A DNA stretch of 64,000 nt, taken from the NCBI RefSeq assembly GCF_900455735.1, contig NZ_UAUI01000029.1, positions 62,001 to 126,000 of the forward strand, given 5' to 3'. Shown one piece after another: positions 8,524-16,753 of the stretch (position 1 is its first letter; each line of letters opens with the position of its first letter). The notes under the pieces were generated by a model. It was not told the DNA's origin, did not search any database, and saw only the letters and a list, made by a program, of their open reading frames with translations. The translations under genes were made by a program, and so were the position numbers. Origin of the DNA: Rhodococcus wratislaviensis (GTDB lineage: Bacteria; Actinomycetota; Actinomycetes; Mycobacteriales; Mycobacteriaceae).

Positions 8524-9918
8524 GAGTTTGTCGCCGATCACGCGTAGGCCTTCGGGGAAGGCGCCGGGGTTGGTGCCGGAGTAGTTGAGTCGGATGAATG
8601 GCCCGGCGGGTTCGGCGGGGAACCACTCGGCGCCGGGGGCGATGAGCACTCCTGCCGCTTCGCAGTCGCGGACGAGTTGTCCGAGGTTGGTTTCGTCGGG
8701 CAGGCGCACCCACAGGTTCAATCCGCCTTTGGGCACGCTGGTGAGATGGGCGCGGGGGACGTGCTCGCGCAGGCTGGTGACGAGCAGGTCGCGGCGTGCT
8801 CGGAGTTGTTGCCGGAGATTGCGCAGGTGGGTCTGCCACCCGGGCTGGGTGACGACGTCCAGTGCCGCGGCCTGGAGGAGTCCGCTGACGTACATCGAGG
8901 AGGCTCCGCGGTCGGCGAGGATGCGTTCCCGGGCCGGACCGCGGGCGATGACTGCGGCGACGCGTATGGACGGCGACACGCTCTTGGTCAGCGAGCGGAG
9001 GTAGACCACATGGCCGGCGTCGTCGTGCGCGGCGACGGGGTTGGAGTTGGTGTCGATTCCGAAATCGTGGGCCCAGTCGTCTTCGACGAGGAAGGCCCCG
9101 TTCGCCCGTACTACCTCTAATATGTTTTCGGCCAACGTGTTCGACCATTGTGCGCCGGTGGGGTTGGCGTAGTTCGGTTGCGCGTAGAACACACGGGCGC
9201 CGGTCTCCTCGAAGGCGCGGGCCAGCTCGTCCGGGTCGGGGCCGTCAGGTCCGCTGGGGACGGGGACGACGCGCACTCCGGCCTGGGCCGCGGCCAGGAT
9301 CGCGCCCCAGTACGTGGGCGACTCCGTCAGCAACGGTTGCCCGACGGGGACCAGGGCCCGGAAGACGGAGCTGAGCCCGCTCTGACTTCCGGGCAACACG
9401 ATGACGTCGCTCGCTGTGGGCGGCGTGACGCCGACCGGTGTCGAGCCGCCGAGCTCGTGGGCGAACCACGATTGCAGTTCCGGCAGACCCGCTGCGGGAG
9501 AGGGCGACAGCGCGGCGTCGCTGCGGGCTGCTCGGGTCAGCGCCGACCGGACCAGGCGCTCCGGTAGGAGTTCCCGGTCCGGATAGCCCGCGTGCAACGC
9601 GATCGCATCGTTGGGGGGCCGGCGCATCGGGGTCGACAGCGAAGGCAGGCGGCTCTGCGGGGATCGCAGAGCCGCAGTTTGCCATCCGTAGTCGAGCGGC
9701 CGCGCCGTCCGAACGGCGCGAACGAACGTCCCGACGCCGGGCCTGCTCTCGATCAGTCCCTGCGCGGTGAGGGTGCGCAGGGCCTTCTGCACGGTGACCG
9801 GACTTGCCGCGTATTCGGCGACCAGTGAGCGGGTCGATGGGAGCCGCGCCCCGGGTGGCGCCTGGGCGATCCACTTGCCCAGTGCGGCGACGATGCGCGC
9901 ACTGCTATCGTTGACCAT
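8497..9918 (-). CDS. MocR-type regulator: GntR HTH fused to PLP aminotransferase domain
   Basis: 473 aa. Residues about 8-70 are a winged helix ('PGARLPSTRSLVAEYAASPVTVQKALRTL'). The rest is a fold-type I aminotransferase domain with the PLP-binding lysine in 'YLRSLTKSVSPSIRVAAV' and the conserved 'ENPTYWG'-like 'ESPTYWGAI' and 'YAQPNYANPTG' segments. MocR proteins sense PLP or amino compounds and usually control a divergent gene. Here the divergent EamA exporter starts at 9917, and the two ATG codons share the tetranucleotide CATG. A near-symmetrical sequence around these starts (see 9897-9938) is the likely binding site. The C-terminal codons come from the intergenic repeat. Confidence 0.92.
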   Translation of the reverse strand: MVNDSSARIVAALGKWIAQAPPGARLPSTRSLVAEYAASPVTVQKALRTLTAQGLIESRPGVGTFVRAVRTARPLDYGWQTAALRSPQSRLPSLSTPMRRPPNDAIALHAGYPDRELLPERLVRSALTRAARSDAALSPSPAAGLPELQSWFAHELGGSTPVGVTPPTASDVIVLPGSQSGLSSVFRALVPVGQPLLTESPTYWGAILAAAQAGVRVVPVPSGPDGPDPDELARAFEETGARVFYAQPNYANPTGAQWSNTLAENILEVVRANGAFLVEDDWAHDFGIDTNSNPVAAHDDAGHVVYLRSLTKSVSPSIRVAAVIARGPARERILADRGASSMYVSGLLQAAALDVVTQPGWQTHLRNLRQQLRARRDLLVTSLREHVPRAHLTSVPKGGLNLWVRLPDETNLGQLVRDCEAAGVLIAPGAEWFPAEPAGPFIRLNYSGTNPGAFPEGLRVIGDKLAAPPPVRG

Positions 9919-9938
9919 GACGGTAGATAGTAGCGCTA
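9897..9938. promoter_or_regulatory. Symmetrical divergent start region shared by MocR and EamA genes
   Basis: The minus-strand ATG (9916-9918) and plus-strand ATG (9917-9919) overlap in CATG. Reading outward on both strands the sequences match: after a 6-base variable spacer each has GATAG-N-AG-N-GC (GATAGCAGTGC on -, GATAGTAGCGC on +), so both proteins contain Asp-Ser-Ser-Ala at residues 4-7. CTATC (9905-9909) and GATAG (9925-9929) are the clearest half-sites. Probably the MocR operator lying inside both coding regions; the transcripts may be leaderless or nearly so. Confidence 0.6.
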
Positions 9939-10849
9939 CTCAAATTCACGCACCAGTGTTATCGCATTCTCGTGCCGGTCTCCGGTGGGGCCTGCTCGGG
10001 GTGGCGGCGTTCTCGTTCACGGTGCCGTTCACTCGGGTGGCGGTGGGCGGATTGTCGCCGCTGTTCATCGGCTCGGGCCGGGCCGTGATCGCGGCGGTGC
10101 TCGCAGCGGCGGCCCTGACGCTGACCCGGCAGCGCCTGCCGCAGCGTGCGCAGTGGATGCGACTCGCCGTGGTGGCGGCGGGAATAGTCTTCGGCTTCCC
10201 GCTTCTCACGTCCTTCGCCCTGACGACTGCGTCCGCCAGCCACGGTGCCGTCGTCATCGCGCTGCTGCCGTCGGCGACAGCAGTCACGGCTGTCCTCCGG
10301 GGCAAAGAGCGTCCACCGCTGTCGTTCTGGATCATGGCGGGGGTGGGTGCCCTGGCGTCCGTCCTGTTCGCATCCATGCAGGGCGGCGGGGTTGGTCAGT
10401 TGCACTGGTCGGACCTGCTGCTGTTCGGAGCCGTCGTGGCCGCCGCCGTCGGATACGCCGAGGGCGGCCTCCTCGCCCGCGAGCTCGGCGCATGGCAGAC
10501 GGTGTCCTGGGCCCTGGTGCTCTCCGCGCCGCTGATGATCGCCCTGACCGTCATCTCGGCGGTCCGGCAGCCGCCGACCGCCTCACCGATCGAGTGGGCG
10601 GCGTTCGCGTACCTGGGCGTGGTGAGCATGTTCCTCGGCTTCTTCGCCTGGTATCGCGGGCTCGCGATCGGGCCGATGGCGCAGGTCAGCCAGGTCCAAC
10701 TGGTCCAACCCGTGTTCACCATTTGCTGGGCGGCCCTGCTGCTGCGTGAACAGCTCACCTGGGCCACCGTCCTCGGCGGAGTAGCCGTCGTCGTGTGCGC
10801 GGGGACCGCCGTGAGAGTTCGAGGGCGCTCCGCACCCGTGCGCGGTTGA
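9917..10849 (+). CDS. EamA/DMT-family exporter
   Basis: 310 aa from ATG 9917, with ten hydrophobic helices in two EamA repeats (first 'GVAAFSFTVPFTRVAVGGLSPLFIG', second 'WAAFAYLGVVSMFLGFFAWYRGLAIGPMA'). Members export amino acids or other metabolites. An upstream frame to 9767 is rejected because it would run antiparallel through the MocR helix-turn-helix. Pairing with a divergent MocR suggests efflux of an amino compound under PLP-sensitive control. The TGA stop (10847-10849) lies inside palindromic repeat copy 3, so the last residues 'RSAPVRG' are repeat-encoded. Confidence 0.9.
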   Translation: MTVDSSATQIHAPVLSHSRAGLRWGLLGVAAFSFTVPFTRVAVGGLSPLFIGSGRAVIAAVLAAAALTLTRQRLPQRAQWMRLAVVAAGIVFGFPLLTSFALTTASASHGAVVIALLPSATAVTAVLRGKERPPLSFWIMAGVGALASVLFASMQGGGVGQLHWSDLLLFGAVVAAAVGYAEGGLLARELGAWQTVSWALVLSAPLMIALTVISAVRQPPTASPIEWAAFAYLGVVSMFLGFFAWYRGLAIGPMAQVSQVQLVQPVFTICWAALLLREQLTWATVLGGVAVVVCAGTAVRVRGRSAPVRG

Positions 10850-10895
10850 GGAGTCCAGAGACTCGTCAACCGCGCACGGGCGGCGGAGCCGCCTA
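10823..10895. repeat. Palindromic intergenic element, copy 3 (convergent genes)
   Basis: Central 46-nt palindrome at 10835-10880 (outer arms CCCGTGCGCGGTT / AACCGCGCACGGG, loop CAGA, a G-G clash near the loop), with right hairpin GGCGGC-GGA-GCCGCC and a weaker left hairpin. It contains the EamA stop (10847-10849) and ends with the TAG (10893-10895, minus strand) of the AidB-like gene. Confidence 0.9.
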
Positions 10896-12584
10896 CGCCC
10901 GCCTGAGGATCGCCTGCAGGTCGGCGGACGGGGAGAGAGTGCCGTATTCGTGGGTCCGGTCGGGGCCGAGGCGGGCGTCGATGAATGCATCGGCGACGGC
11001 GGCGGGCGAGAACCGGGTCAGCAGCGACGCCTGAAGTGCGAGGGCCATCGATTCGACGACGGTGCGGGCACGCAACTGGGCGGACGCAGCGTCGAGTCCG
11101 GCGAGTTCGCCGAGTTGACGACGGACCCGGTCGAGGTGGTCGTCCAGCAGCGCGTTGCTGCCGCGGGCCAGGTTCACCTCGGCGTCGAACGCGGCGACGC
11201 TGTCGGGTTCGCGGGTCATCGCGCGCAGGACGTCGAGGGCGATGACGTTGCCCGACCCCTCCCACACGGCCATGACGGGCTGCTCCCGGTAGCGGCGGGC
11301 GAGCGGGAAGTCCTCGGTGTACCCGTTGCCGCCCAGGCATTCCAGCGCCTCGTAGGCGTGGTGCGGGCCGCGCTTGCAGATCCAGTACTTCGCGACCGCG
11401 GTCGCCAATCGGCGGAAGCTGCGTTCCTGCTCGTTCGCGTCCTCGTCGTGTGCCCGGGCGAGGCGCAGCGCGGTGACGGTGGCCGCCTCCGACTCCAGCG
11501 CCAGGTCGGCCAGCACCGACGTCATGGCCGGCTGATCGGCCAGGACCTTCCCGAACGCCGAGCGGTGCCGGGCGTGCCACACCGCCTCGGCGACGGACTG
11601 CCGCATGCCCGACGTGCTGCCGAGCACGCAGTCGAGGCGGGTGCGCGCGACCATTTCGATGATGGTGCGGACGCCGCGTCCCGGTTCGCCGACCATGACG
11701 CCGACGGTGCCGTCGAGTTCGATCTCGGACGACGCGTTGGACTTGTTGCCCAGCTTGTTCTTCAGCCGCTGGATGCGGAAGACGTTGCGAGTGCCGTCCG
11801 GGAGGATGCGCGGCAGCAGGAAGCACGAGAGACCCTCGCCGCCCGCACCTTCCGCCTGTGCGAGCACGAGGAACGCGTCGGACATCGGCGCGGAGCAGAA
11901 CCACTTGTGCCCGGTGAGCAGGTAGTCGGCGCCGGGACCGCCGCGTCCGGCGGGTGTCGCGACGGTGGTGTTGGCCCGCACGTCCGAGCCGCCCTGCTTC
12001 TCCGTCATGGACATCCCGAAGATCGCGGACGCCTTGCCGGGTGCATCGAGTTCGGGAGTGTAGCTGCGGGACAGCGCGCGCGGCTTCCAGATCGCGGCGA
12101 CGTCGGGTTGCAGGTCGAGGGAGGGGATGACGGCGTTGGTCATCGAGATCGGGCAGGAGTGTCCGGGTTCGATCTGCGCGAACATCATGAATGCCGCTGC
12201 GCGCGCGACGTTCGCGCCCGGCTTCGGGTCGGCCCACGCCGACGTGTGCGCCCCGTGCGCGACGGCGGCGGAGATGATCCGGTGGTAGCTCGGGTGGTAT
12301 TCGACCTCGTCGATCCGGTTGCCCCAGCGGTCGAACGTCTTCAGTTCGGGGATGATCGTGTTGGCCAGTTCGGCGTCGTGCTGGAACGTGGCGCTGCCGA
12401 CGAGTGCGCCGATATCGGTGAGTTCGCCGGTGGCCCAGTCGGCGTCGTGGCGGCGCACGCCCTCGGCCAGCACCGTGTCGAGGGTGAACTCGTTGACGTC
12501 GGCGCGGGGCACCGACTGGTTGAGCACGGTGTGCGTCCGGTGGGGTGCGGGATGGGTGACGTTCGTTTCGGAAAAAGTAGTCAT
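10893..12584 (-). CDS. AidB-like acyl-CoA dehydrogenase family protein
   Basis: 563 aa, long for an acyl-CoA dehydrogenase and matching the AidB subfamily throughout: 'HTVLNQSVPRADVN' at the N-terminus, 'CPISMTNAVIPSL', 'GMSMTEKQGGSDVRANTT', 'GHKWFCSAPMSDAFLVLAQ', 'RLKNKLGNKSNASSE', 'ALECLGGNGYTEDFPLARRYREQPV' and 'WEGSGN'. FAD-dependent. E. coli AidB is linked to alkylation stress and binds DNA, but in this operon (TetR, acyl-CoA ligase, this gene; gaps of 23 and 18 nt) a catabolic role on a CoA ester is more likely. Last gene of the operon, ending at palindromic repeat copy 3. Confidence 0.92.
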   Translation of the reverse strand: MTTFSETNVTHPAPHRTHTVLNQSVPRADVNEFTLDTVLAEGVRRHDADWATGELTDIGALVGSATFQHDAELANTIIPELKTFDRWGNRIDEVEYHPSYHRIISAAVAHGAHTSAWADPKPGANVARAAAFMMFAQIEPGHSCPISMTNAVIPSLDLQPDVAAIWKPRALSRSYTPELDAPGKASAIFGMSMTEKQGGSDVRANTTVATPAGRGGPGADYLLTGHKWFCSAPMSDAFLVLAQAEGAGGEGLSCFLLPRILPDGTRNVFRIQRLKNKLGNKSNASSEIELDGTVGVMVGEPGRGVRTIIEMVARTRLDCVLGSTSGMRQSVAEAVWHARHRSAFGKVLADQPAMTSVLADLALESEAATVTALRLARAHDEDANEQERSFRRLATAVAKYWICKRGPHHAYEALECLGGNGYTEDFPLARRYREQPVMAVWEGSGNVIALDVLRAMTREPDSVAAFDAEVNLARGSNALLDDHLDRVRRQLGELAGLDAASAQLRARTVVESMALALQASLLTRFSPAAVADAFIDARLGPDRTHEYGTLSPSADLQAILRRA

Positions 12585-12602
12585 GACACTGTCTTTCGTG
12601 AG

Positions 12603-14108
12603 TCAGCTCGCGGAGCGGATCAGGTGCTTCTGGATCTTGCCGGTGGGGGTGCGGGGCAACACGGTGGCGAACACGTAGTCACGGGGAATCTTGTAGCGCG
12701 CCAGCTTGTCCGACAGGTAGCCGCGGATGTCGTCGGCACCCACGACGTCCGGTTCGCGCCACACGACGTGCGCGACGACCGTCTCGCCCCACTCGGGGTG
12801 CGGCCGGCCCACCACCGCGACGTCCACGACGTCGGGGTGGCCGGAGATGGCGTCCTCCACTTCCTTGGAATAGACGTTCTCGCCGCCGGTGATGATCATG
12901 TCTTTCGCCCGGTCGACGATGAAGAGGTAGCCGTCGTCGTCCTGGCGTGCGAGATCGCCTGTGCGGTACCAGCCTCCGTCGGCGAACACGGCCGCGGTGG
13001 CGGCGGGATCGTCGAGGTACCCCTGCATCACGGTCTCGGTGCGCAGCCAGATCTCGCCGATCTCCCCGGCGGGCACGTCGACGCCGTCGGGGCCGGCCAG
13101 GCGCATGTCGACGCCGGCGAGCGCCGCCAGGCCGATCGAACCGGCCTTCGCGAGCTGTTCCTCCGGGTAGAGGACGGCCCCGACGGGACCCGTCTCCGTC
13201 ATCCCGTACACCTGGTAGAAGCGGGTGGTCCGGTACGACTCGACGAGCCGGCGCGCCACGTCGGCTCCGATCGGCCCGCCGCCGTAGAGCCAGGCCCGGA
13301 CGCTGGACAGGTCGTAGTCGGCGAAATCCGGTACCGCATTCAGTGCCGTGGTGTAGATGACCGGCGGTCCGAAGCACAGCGTGATGCGTTGCTGCTGTAC
13401 CGCTTCCAGGAAGTGGACGGGGTGGTACTCGCGGACGAGGACGACGGTGCCGCCCATGTAGAGCGTCGCCATCAGCCAGTTGTTGAGCGGCGACGCGTGC
13501 CAGATCGGGACGGCCATCAGCAGTCGCTCGTCGCGGGTGATCGACAGGCCGAGGGCCGCCGTCGTCGCCACGAGCACGACGTTGCGGTGGCTGTGCACGC
13601 AACCCTTGGGCGCGCCGGTGGTGCCGGACGTGTAGAGGATTTCCGCGGGGTCGTTCTCGTCCGGCTCGATGCCGTCGATGCCGTCCAGGTCCGCGATCGC
13701 GTCGTCGAAGCAGGTGCGGCCCTCCATGGCCGTGTCGGTGGACAGCAGCTGCACCGGCGTCTCGAGTCGCTCGATGACGGGTGCGAGTTCGCCGTCGAAG
13801 ACGCAGACCTTCACCTGCGCGTGCCGCAGGATGTAGTCGACCTCGGGTGCCTGCATCTTGTGGTTGACCGGCACCACCACCGCGCCGAGGCGCCAGGCCC
13901 CGAGCATCGCGTAGACGAAACCGGGGGTGTTGAAACACATGAGGGCGACGCGGTCGCCGCGCCCGACACCCAGTTGTCGCAGCAGGGCGGCGGCGCGGCG
14001 GCTACCGTCCTGCACGGAACCATACGTATGGTCGCGACCCTGGAAATGGAGAAACGCCTTGTCGGGCGCCTTCCGAACGTTGCTGTCGAATACGCGAACG
14101 ATGTTCAT
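12603..14108 (-). CDS. AMP-forming acyl-CoA synthetase (long-chain type)
   Basis: 501 aa adenylate-forming ligase. A3 motif 'ILYTSGTTGAPKGCVHSHRN', A5 'YQVYGMTETGPVG', A7/A8 'YRTGDLARQDDDGYLFIVDRAKDMIITGGENVYS' and the A10 lysine in 'PRTPTGKIQKHLI' are all intact. It would convert a carboxylic acid, ATP and CoA to acyl-CoA, AMP and pyrophosphate. It sits between its presumed TetR regulator (23-nt gap) and the AidB-like dehydrogenase (18-nt gap), giving a compact activate-then-oxidise unit. Substrate not evident from sequence. Confidence 0.93.
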   Translation of the reverse strand: MNIVRVFDSNVRKAPDKAFLHFQGRDHTYGSVQDGSRRAAALLRQLGVGRGDRVALMCFNTPGFVYAMLGAWRLGAVVVPVNHKMQAPEVDYILRHAQVKVCVFDGELAPVIERLETPVQLLSTDTAMEGRTCFDDAIADLDGIDGIEPDENDPAEILYTSGTTGAPKGCVHSHRNVVLVATTAALGLSITRDERLLMAVPIWHASPLNNWLMATLYMGGTVVLVREYHPVHFLEAVQQQRITLCFGPPVIYTTALNAVPDFADYDLSSVRAWLYGGGPIGADVARRLVESYRTTRFYQVYGMTETGPVGAVLYPEEQLAKAGSIGLAALAGVDMRLAGPDGVDVPAGEIGEIWLRTETVMQGYLDDPAATAAVFADGGWYRTGDLARQDDDGYLFIVDRAKDMIITGGENVYSKEVEDAISGHPDVVDVAVVGRPHPEWGETVVAHVVWREPDVVGADDIRGYLSDKLARYKIPRDYVFATVLPRTPTGKIQKHLIRSAS

Positions 14109-14131
14109 CGCGCTCCTTGGAGAAGAGGGGT

Positions 14132-14767
14132 TCAGTCGATGGAGGTGTTGCGGACGGTCTCGGGGATCTGCAGGTTCGCGAAGATGACGGCGACGGCCTC
14201 CTCCAGCGAGTAGCCGAAGCTCTCACCGGTGGCGGTCTTCTGGATCACCAGGCCGAAGATCGCCGACCAGAACGCCTTCGATTCCACGTCGATGCCGGCG
14301 CGTAGTTGCCAGCCGGTGCGCATCAGGGTGCGGATCAGCGCGTCCTCGCCCGAGGAGTGCAGTGTGCGGAGGGTGTCGGTGATGAGGTCGCGCAGTTCGC
14401 TGCGGCGTCCCGTCATCAGCATCGCCGACGTGAAGAGTTCGACGCTGGGCGCGCCGGGCCCGAGCAGGGAGCCGACGAGTTTCTCCGTGTAGTCGCCGAC
14501 GGTCTCCGCGGTGGCCGCGTCGTCCTCGGCCCGCTTACCGGCGCGCAGCACGGCACCGCACGCGACCTCGACGAAGAGTCGCTCCTTGGAACCGTAGTAG
14601 TAGGTGACCTGGTTGGGGTGGGCCCCGGCGGCGGCGCAGATCTGCGTGATCGGGACACCCTCGCCGTGCTCGAGAAAGAGTTCCGTGGCGGCGGCGAGCA
14701 GGGCGTCGCGGGTCTGACGACCGGACTCCCGGGTGGCTCGCGCTGCTCGTCCCGTCTGCGGCACCAT
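14132..14767 (-). CDS. TetR-family regulator of the ligase/AidB-like operon
   Basis: 211 aa from the ATG at 14765-14767, which has AGGAG 8 nt upstream. A TTG at 14800 would put the start inside the operator and lacks a ribosome site. The N-terminal HTH is 'TELFLEHGEGVPITQICAAAGAHPNQVTYYYGSKERLFVEV'; the rest is an alpha-helical ligand domain. First gene of the 14767-10893 operon, hence probably autoregulated through the two perfect 19-bp palindromes just upstream (14782-14800, 14811-14829), which also lie before the divergent transporter gene. Confidence 0.92.
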   Translation of the reverse strand: MVPQTGRAARATRESGRQTRDALLAAATELFLEHGEGVPITQICAAAGAHPNQVTYYYGSKERLFVEVACGAVLRAGKRAEDDAATAETVGDYTEKLVGSLLGPGAPSVELFTSAMLMTGRRSELRDLITDTLRTLHSSGEDALIRTLMRTGWQLRAGIDVESKAFWSAIFGLVIQKTATGESFGYSLEEAVAVIFANLQIPETVRNTSID

Positions 14768-14781
14768 GACTGCACTCCTAG

Positions 14782-14829
14782 TTGTTTGTATGACAAACAA
14801 TAACTTGACTTTGTTTGTATGACAAACAA
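14782..14829. promoter_or_regulatory. Two identical TetR operators
   Basis: The palindrome TTGTTTGTATGACAAACAA (8-bp arms, 3-bp centre) occurs perfectly twice, at 14782-14800 and 14811-14829, centre-to-centre 29 bp. AT-rich DNA separates the copies. The position is between TetR (start 14767) and the divergent solute-binding/permease gene (start 14903), so one repressor could control both directions. Confidence 0.88.
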
Positions 14830-14902
14830 GGGGAGTGACGGGCGTCGCCCCGGACGTCCTCCGACCCCGGAAATCCCGACTTCCAGGGTTACGCTGCTCA
14901 CC

Positions 14903-16729
14903 ATGTTTTCTTCCGTCGGAGCGAAGATCCGTGTGGTGGTGGCGCTACTGCTCACCGTCCTGCTGGCGTTGACCCTGTCGTCGTGTTCGAGTGACGGGGA
15001 GACGTCCGGGGCGGCACCGCAGGATCTGTGTTCGCCACCCGGCGTCGGCGCGGCCACCGCGGCCCCGACCAACCTGGCCGCCGCAGGCGCCGCGGCCGAA
15101 GACCGCTACACGACGCCGTCGACCACCCCGATCGACCAGATCGACGCGTCGAAACTGAACCTCATCACCCCCGGCGTGCTCACCGTCGGCACGCTGTCCG
15201 ACGCGCCGCCGAGCATCTGCGTGAACTCGGAGAACCAGTTCACCGGCTACGACAACGAACTACTGAAGGCCGTCGCCGACAAGCTGGGCCTGCGCGTCGA
15301 CTTCGTCGGCACCGAGTTCGCCGGCCTGCTCGCCCAGGTGGCCGGCCGCCGCTTCGACGTCGGATCCTCGTCCATCACGACGACGGACGAGCGCCGCAAC
15401 ACCGTCGGCTTCACCAACGGCTACGACTTCGGCTACTTCTCCCTCGTCGTTCCCAACGGCGGTCCGATCCAAGGCTTCGACGACCTCACCGCGACGACCC
15501 GCATCGGCGTCGTCCAGGGCACCGTCCAGGACGACTACGTCGTGAACACGCTGAAGCTGAACCCGGTGAAGTTCCCCGACTACGCCACCGCCTACGCGAA
15601 CCTGAAGTCCGGGCAGATCGACGCCTGGGTGGCGCCGTCGCAGCAGGCCGAGGGTGCCATCGCGCCGGGCGATCCCACGTCGATCGTCGAGAACACCTTC
15701 AGCGTCAACAACTTCGTGGGCTGGGCCGTCAACAAGGAGAACCAGCCGCTCATCGACGCCCTCAACTCCGGGCTCGACGCCGTCATCGCCGACGGCACCT
15801 GGGCCCAGCTGTACTCCGACTGGGTGCCCCGCGAACTGCCCGAGGGCTGGAAACCCGGCAGCAAGGCGGCACCGGCGCCCGACCTGCCCGACTTCGCCGC
15901 GCTCGCCGCCCAGAACGCGCAGGACACGACCGAAACCCCGGTCGCGGAACCCAAGTCGACACTCCAGCAGCTGAAGGACACGTTCTTCGACTGGGACCTC
16001 TACACGCGGGCGTTCCCCGATCTGCTCAAGACCGGTCTGCCGAACACGCTGATCCTGGCGCTGGCGTCGGGCATCGTCGGCACCGTCCTCGGCATGCTGC
16101 TCGCCATGGCCGGGATCTCCCGCACCCGCTGGCTCCGCTGGCCCGCCCGCGTCTACACGGACGTGTTCCGCGGCCTGCCCGCCGTCGTCATCATCCTCAT
16201 CGTCGGCCTCGGCGCCGGCCCCATCGTCAAGGGACTCACCGGCAACAACCCCTACTGGCTCGGTGCGGCCGCACTGTCACTGCTCGCGTCCGCCTATATC
16301 GGCGAGATCTTCCGGTCCGGCATCCAGAGCGTCGAACCCGGACAGCTCGAGGCGTCCCGGGCGCTCGGCTTCAGCTACCGGAAGTCGATGACGCTGGTCG
16401 TCGTCCCGCAGGGTGTGCGACGGGTGCTGCCCGCGCTGATGAACCAGTTCATCTCCCTGATCAAGGACTCGTCGCTGATCTACTTCCTCGGCCTGCTCGT
16501 CAGCCAGCGGGAACTGTTCGCCGTCGGCCGCGACCTCAACGCCCAGACCGGCAACCTGTCGCCGCTCGTCGCCGCCGGCCTGTTCTACCTGGCGATGACG
16601 ATTCCGCTGACGCACCTCGTCAACTACATCGACAACGCGATCGGTGAAGTCCTCATCCGGACGTGGGGCAGTGCTCATGAAAACCATCGTAGCGACCAAC
16701 TTCACACTAATTCAGAACTATTTTACTAG
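14903..16729 (+). CDS. ABC transporter fusion: polar-amino-acid-type binding protein plus permease
   Basis: 608 aa from ATG 14903, which begins a lipoprotein signal ('VVVALLLTVLLALTLSSCSS', lipobox before Cys). The upstream ATG at 14819 lies inside the TetR operator and is rejected. Residues about 80-310 form a family-3 solute-binding domain ('GVLTVGTLSDAPPSICVN', 'GYDNELLKAVADKLGL'). From about 360 an amino-acid-type permease domain follows, with the EAA loop 'LEASRALGFSYRKSMTLVVVPQGVRRVLPAL'. Binding-protein/permease fusions are known, but the ATPase that normally follows is absent: the next gene is a FUSC transporter. The tail after 'NAIGEVLIRTWG' is unlike the family and runs into AT-rich DNA, possibly a deletion scar. 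Confidence 0.88.
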   Translation: MFSSVGAKIRVVVALLLTVLLALTLSSCSSDGETSGAAPQDLCSPPGVGAATAAPTNLAAAGAAAEDRYTTPSTTPIDQIDASKLNLITPGVLTVGTLSDAPPSICVNSENQFTGYDNELLKAVADKLGLRVDFVGTEFAGLLAQVAGRRFDVGSSSITTTDERRNTVGFTNGYDFGYFSLVVPNGGPIQGFDDLTATTRIGVVQGTVQDDYVVNTLKLNPVKFPDYATAYANLKSGQIDAWVAPSQQAEGAIAPGDPTSIVENTFSVNNFVGWAVNKENQPLIDALNSGLDAVIADGTWAQLYSDWVPRELPEGWKPGSKAAPAPDLPDFAALAAQNAQDTTETPVAEPKSTLQQLKDTFFDWDLYTRAFPDLLKTGLPNTLILALASGIVGTVLGMLLAMAGISRTRWLRWPARVYTDVFRGLPAVVIILIVGLGAGPIVKGLTGNNPYWLGAAALSLLASAYIGEIFRSGIQSVEPGQLEASRALGFSYRKSMTLVVVPQGVRRVLPALMNQFISLIKDSSLIYFLGLLVSQRELFAVGRDLNAQTGNLSPLVAAGLFYLAMTIPLTHLVNYIDNAIGEVLIRTWGSAHENHRSDQLHTNSELFY

Positions 16730-16740
16730 TGAAGTATACG
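16700..16740 (+). promoter_or_regulatory. Probable promoter and inverted repeat upstream of FUSC gene
   Basis: An AT-rich island contains CTTCAC (16700-16705) and GTGAAG (16729-16734) as inverted arms. TTCAGA (16711-16716) and TATACG (16735-16740) are separated by 18 nt and resemble -35/-10 elements. The FUSC ATG follows 13 nt after the -10 candidate, so the transcript would be nearly leaderless. The arms would fit a repressor covering the promoter. Assignment from sequence resemblance only. Confidence 0.45.
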
Positions 16741-16753
16741 GTACGCTGAGGTC

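Noticed and set aside
10950..14213. 1087-codon open frame on the plus strand
   Set aside because: It is antisense to the AidB-like dehydrogenase, acyl-CoA ligase and TetR genes, all with clear protein motifs. High GC makes such shadow frames common; no domain is recognisable.
14768..14800. TTG start adding 11 residues to the TetR protein
   Set aside because: It lies inside a perfect operator palindrome and lacks a Shine-Dalgarno sequence, whereas the ATG at 14767 has AGGAG at proper spacing.
14819..14902. ATG start adding 28 residues to the binding-protein/permease fusion
   Set aside because: The extension is hydrophilic and would precede the lipoprotein signal; it starts within the second operator copy.
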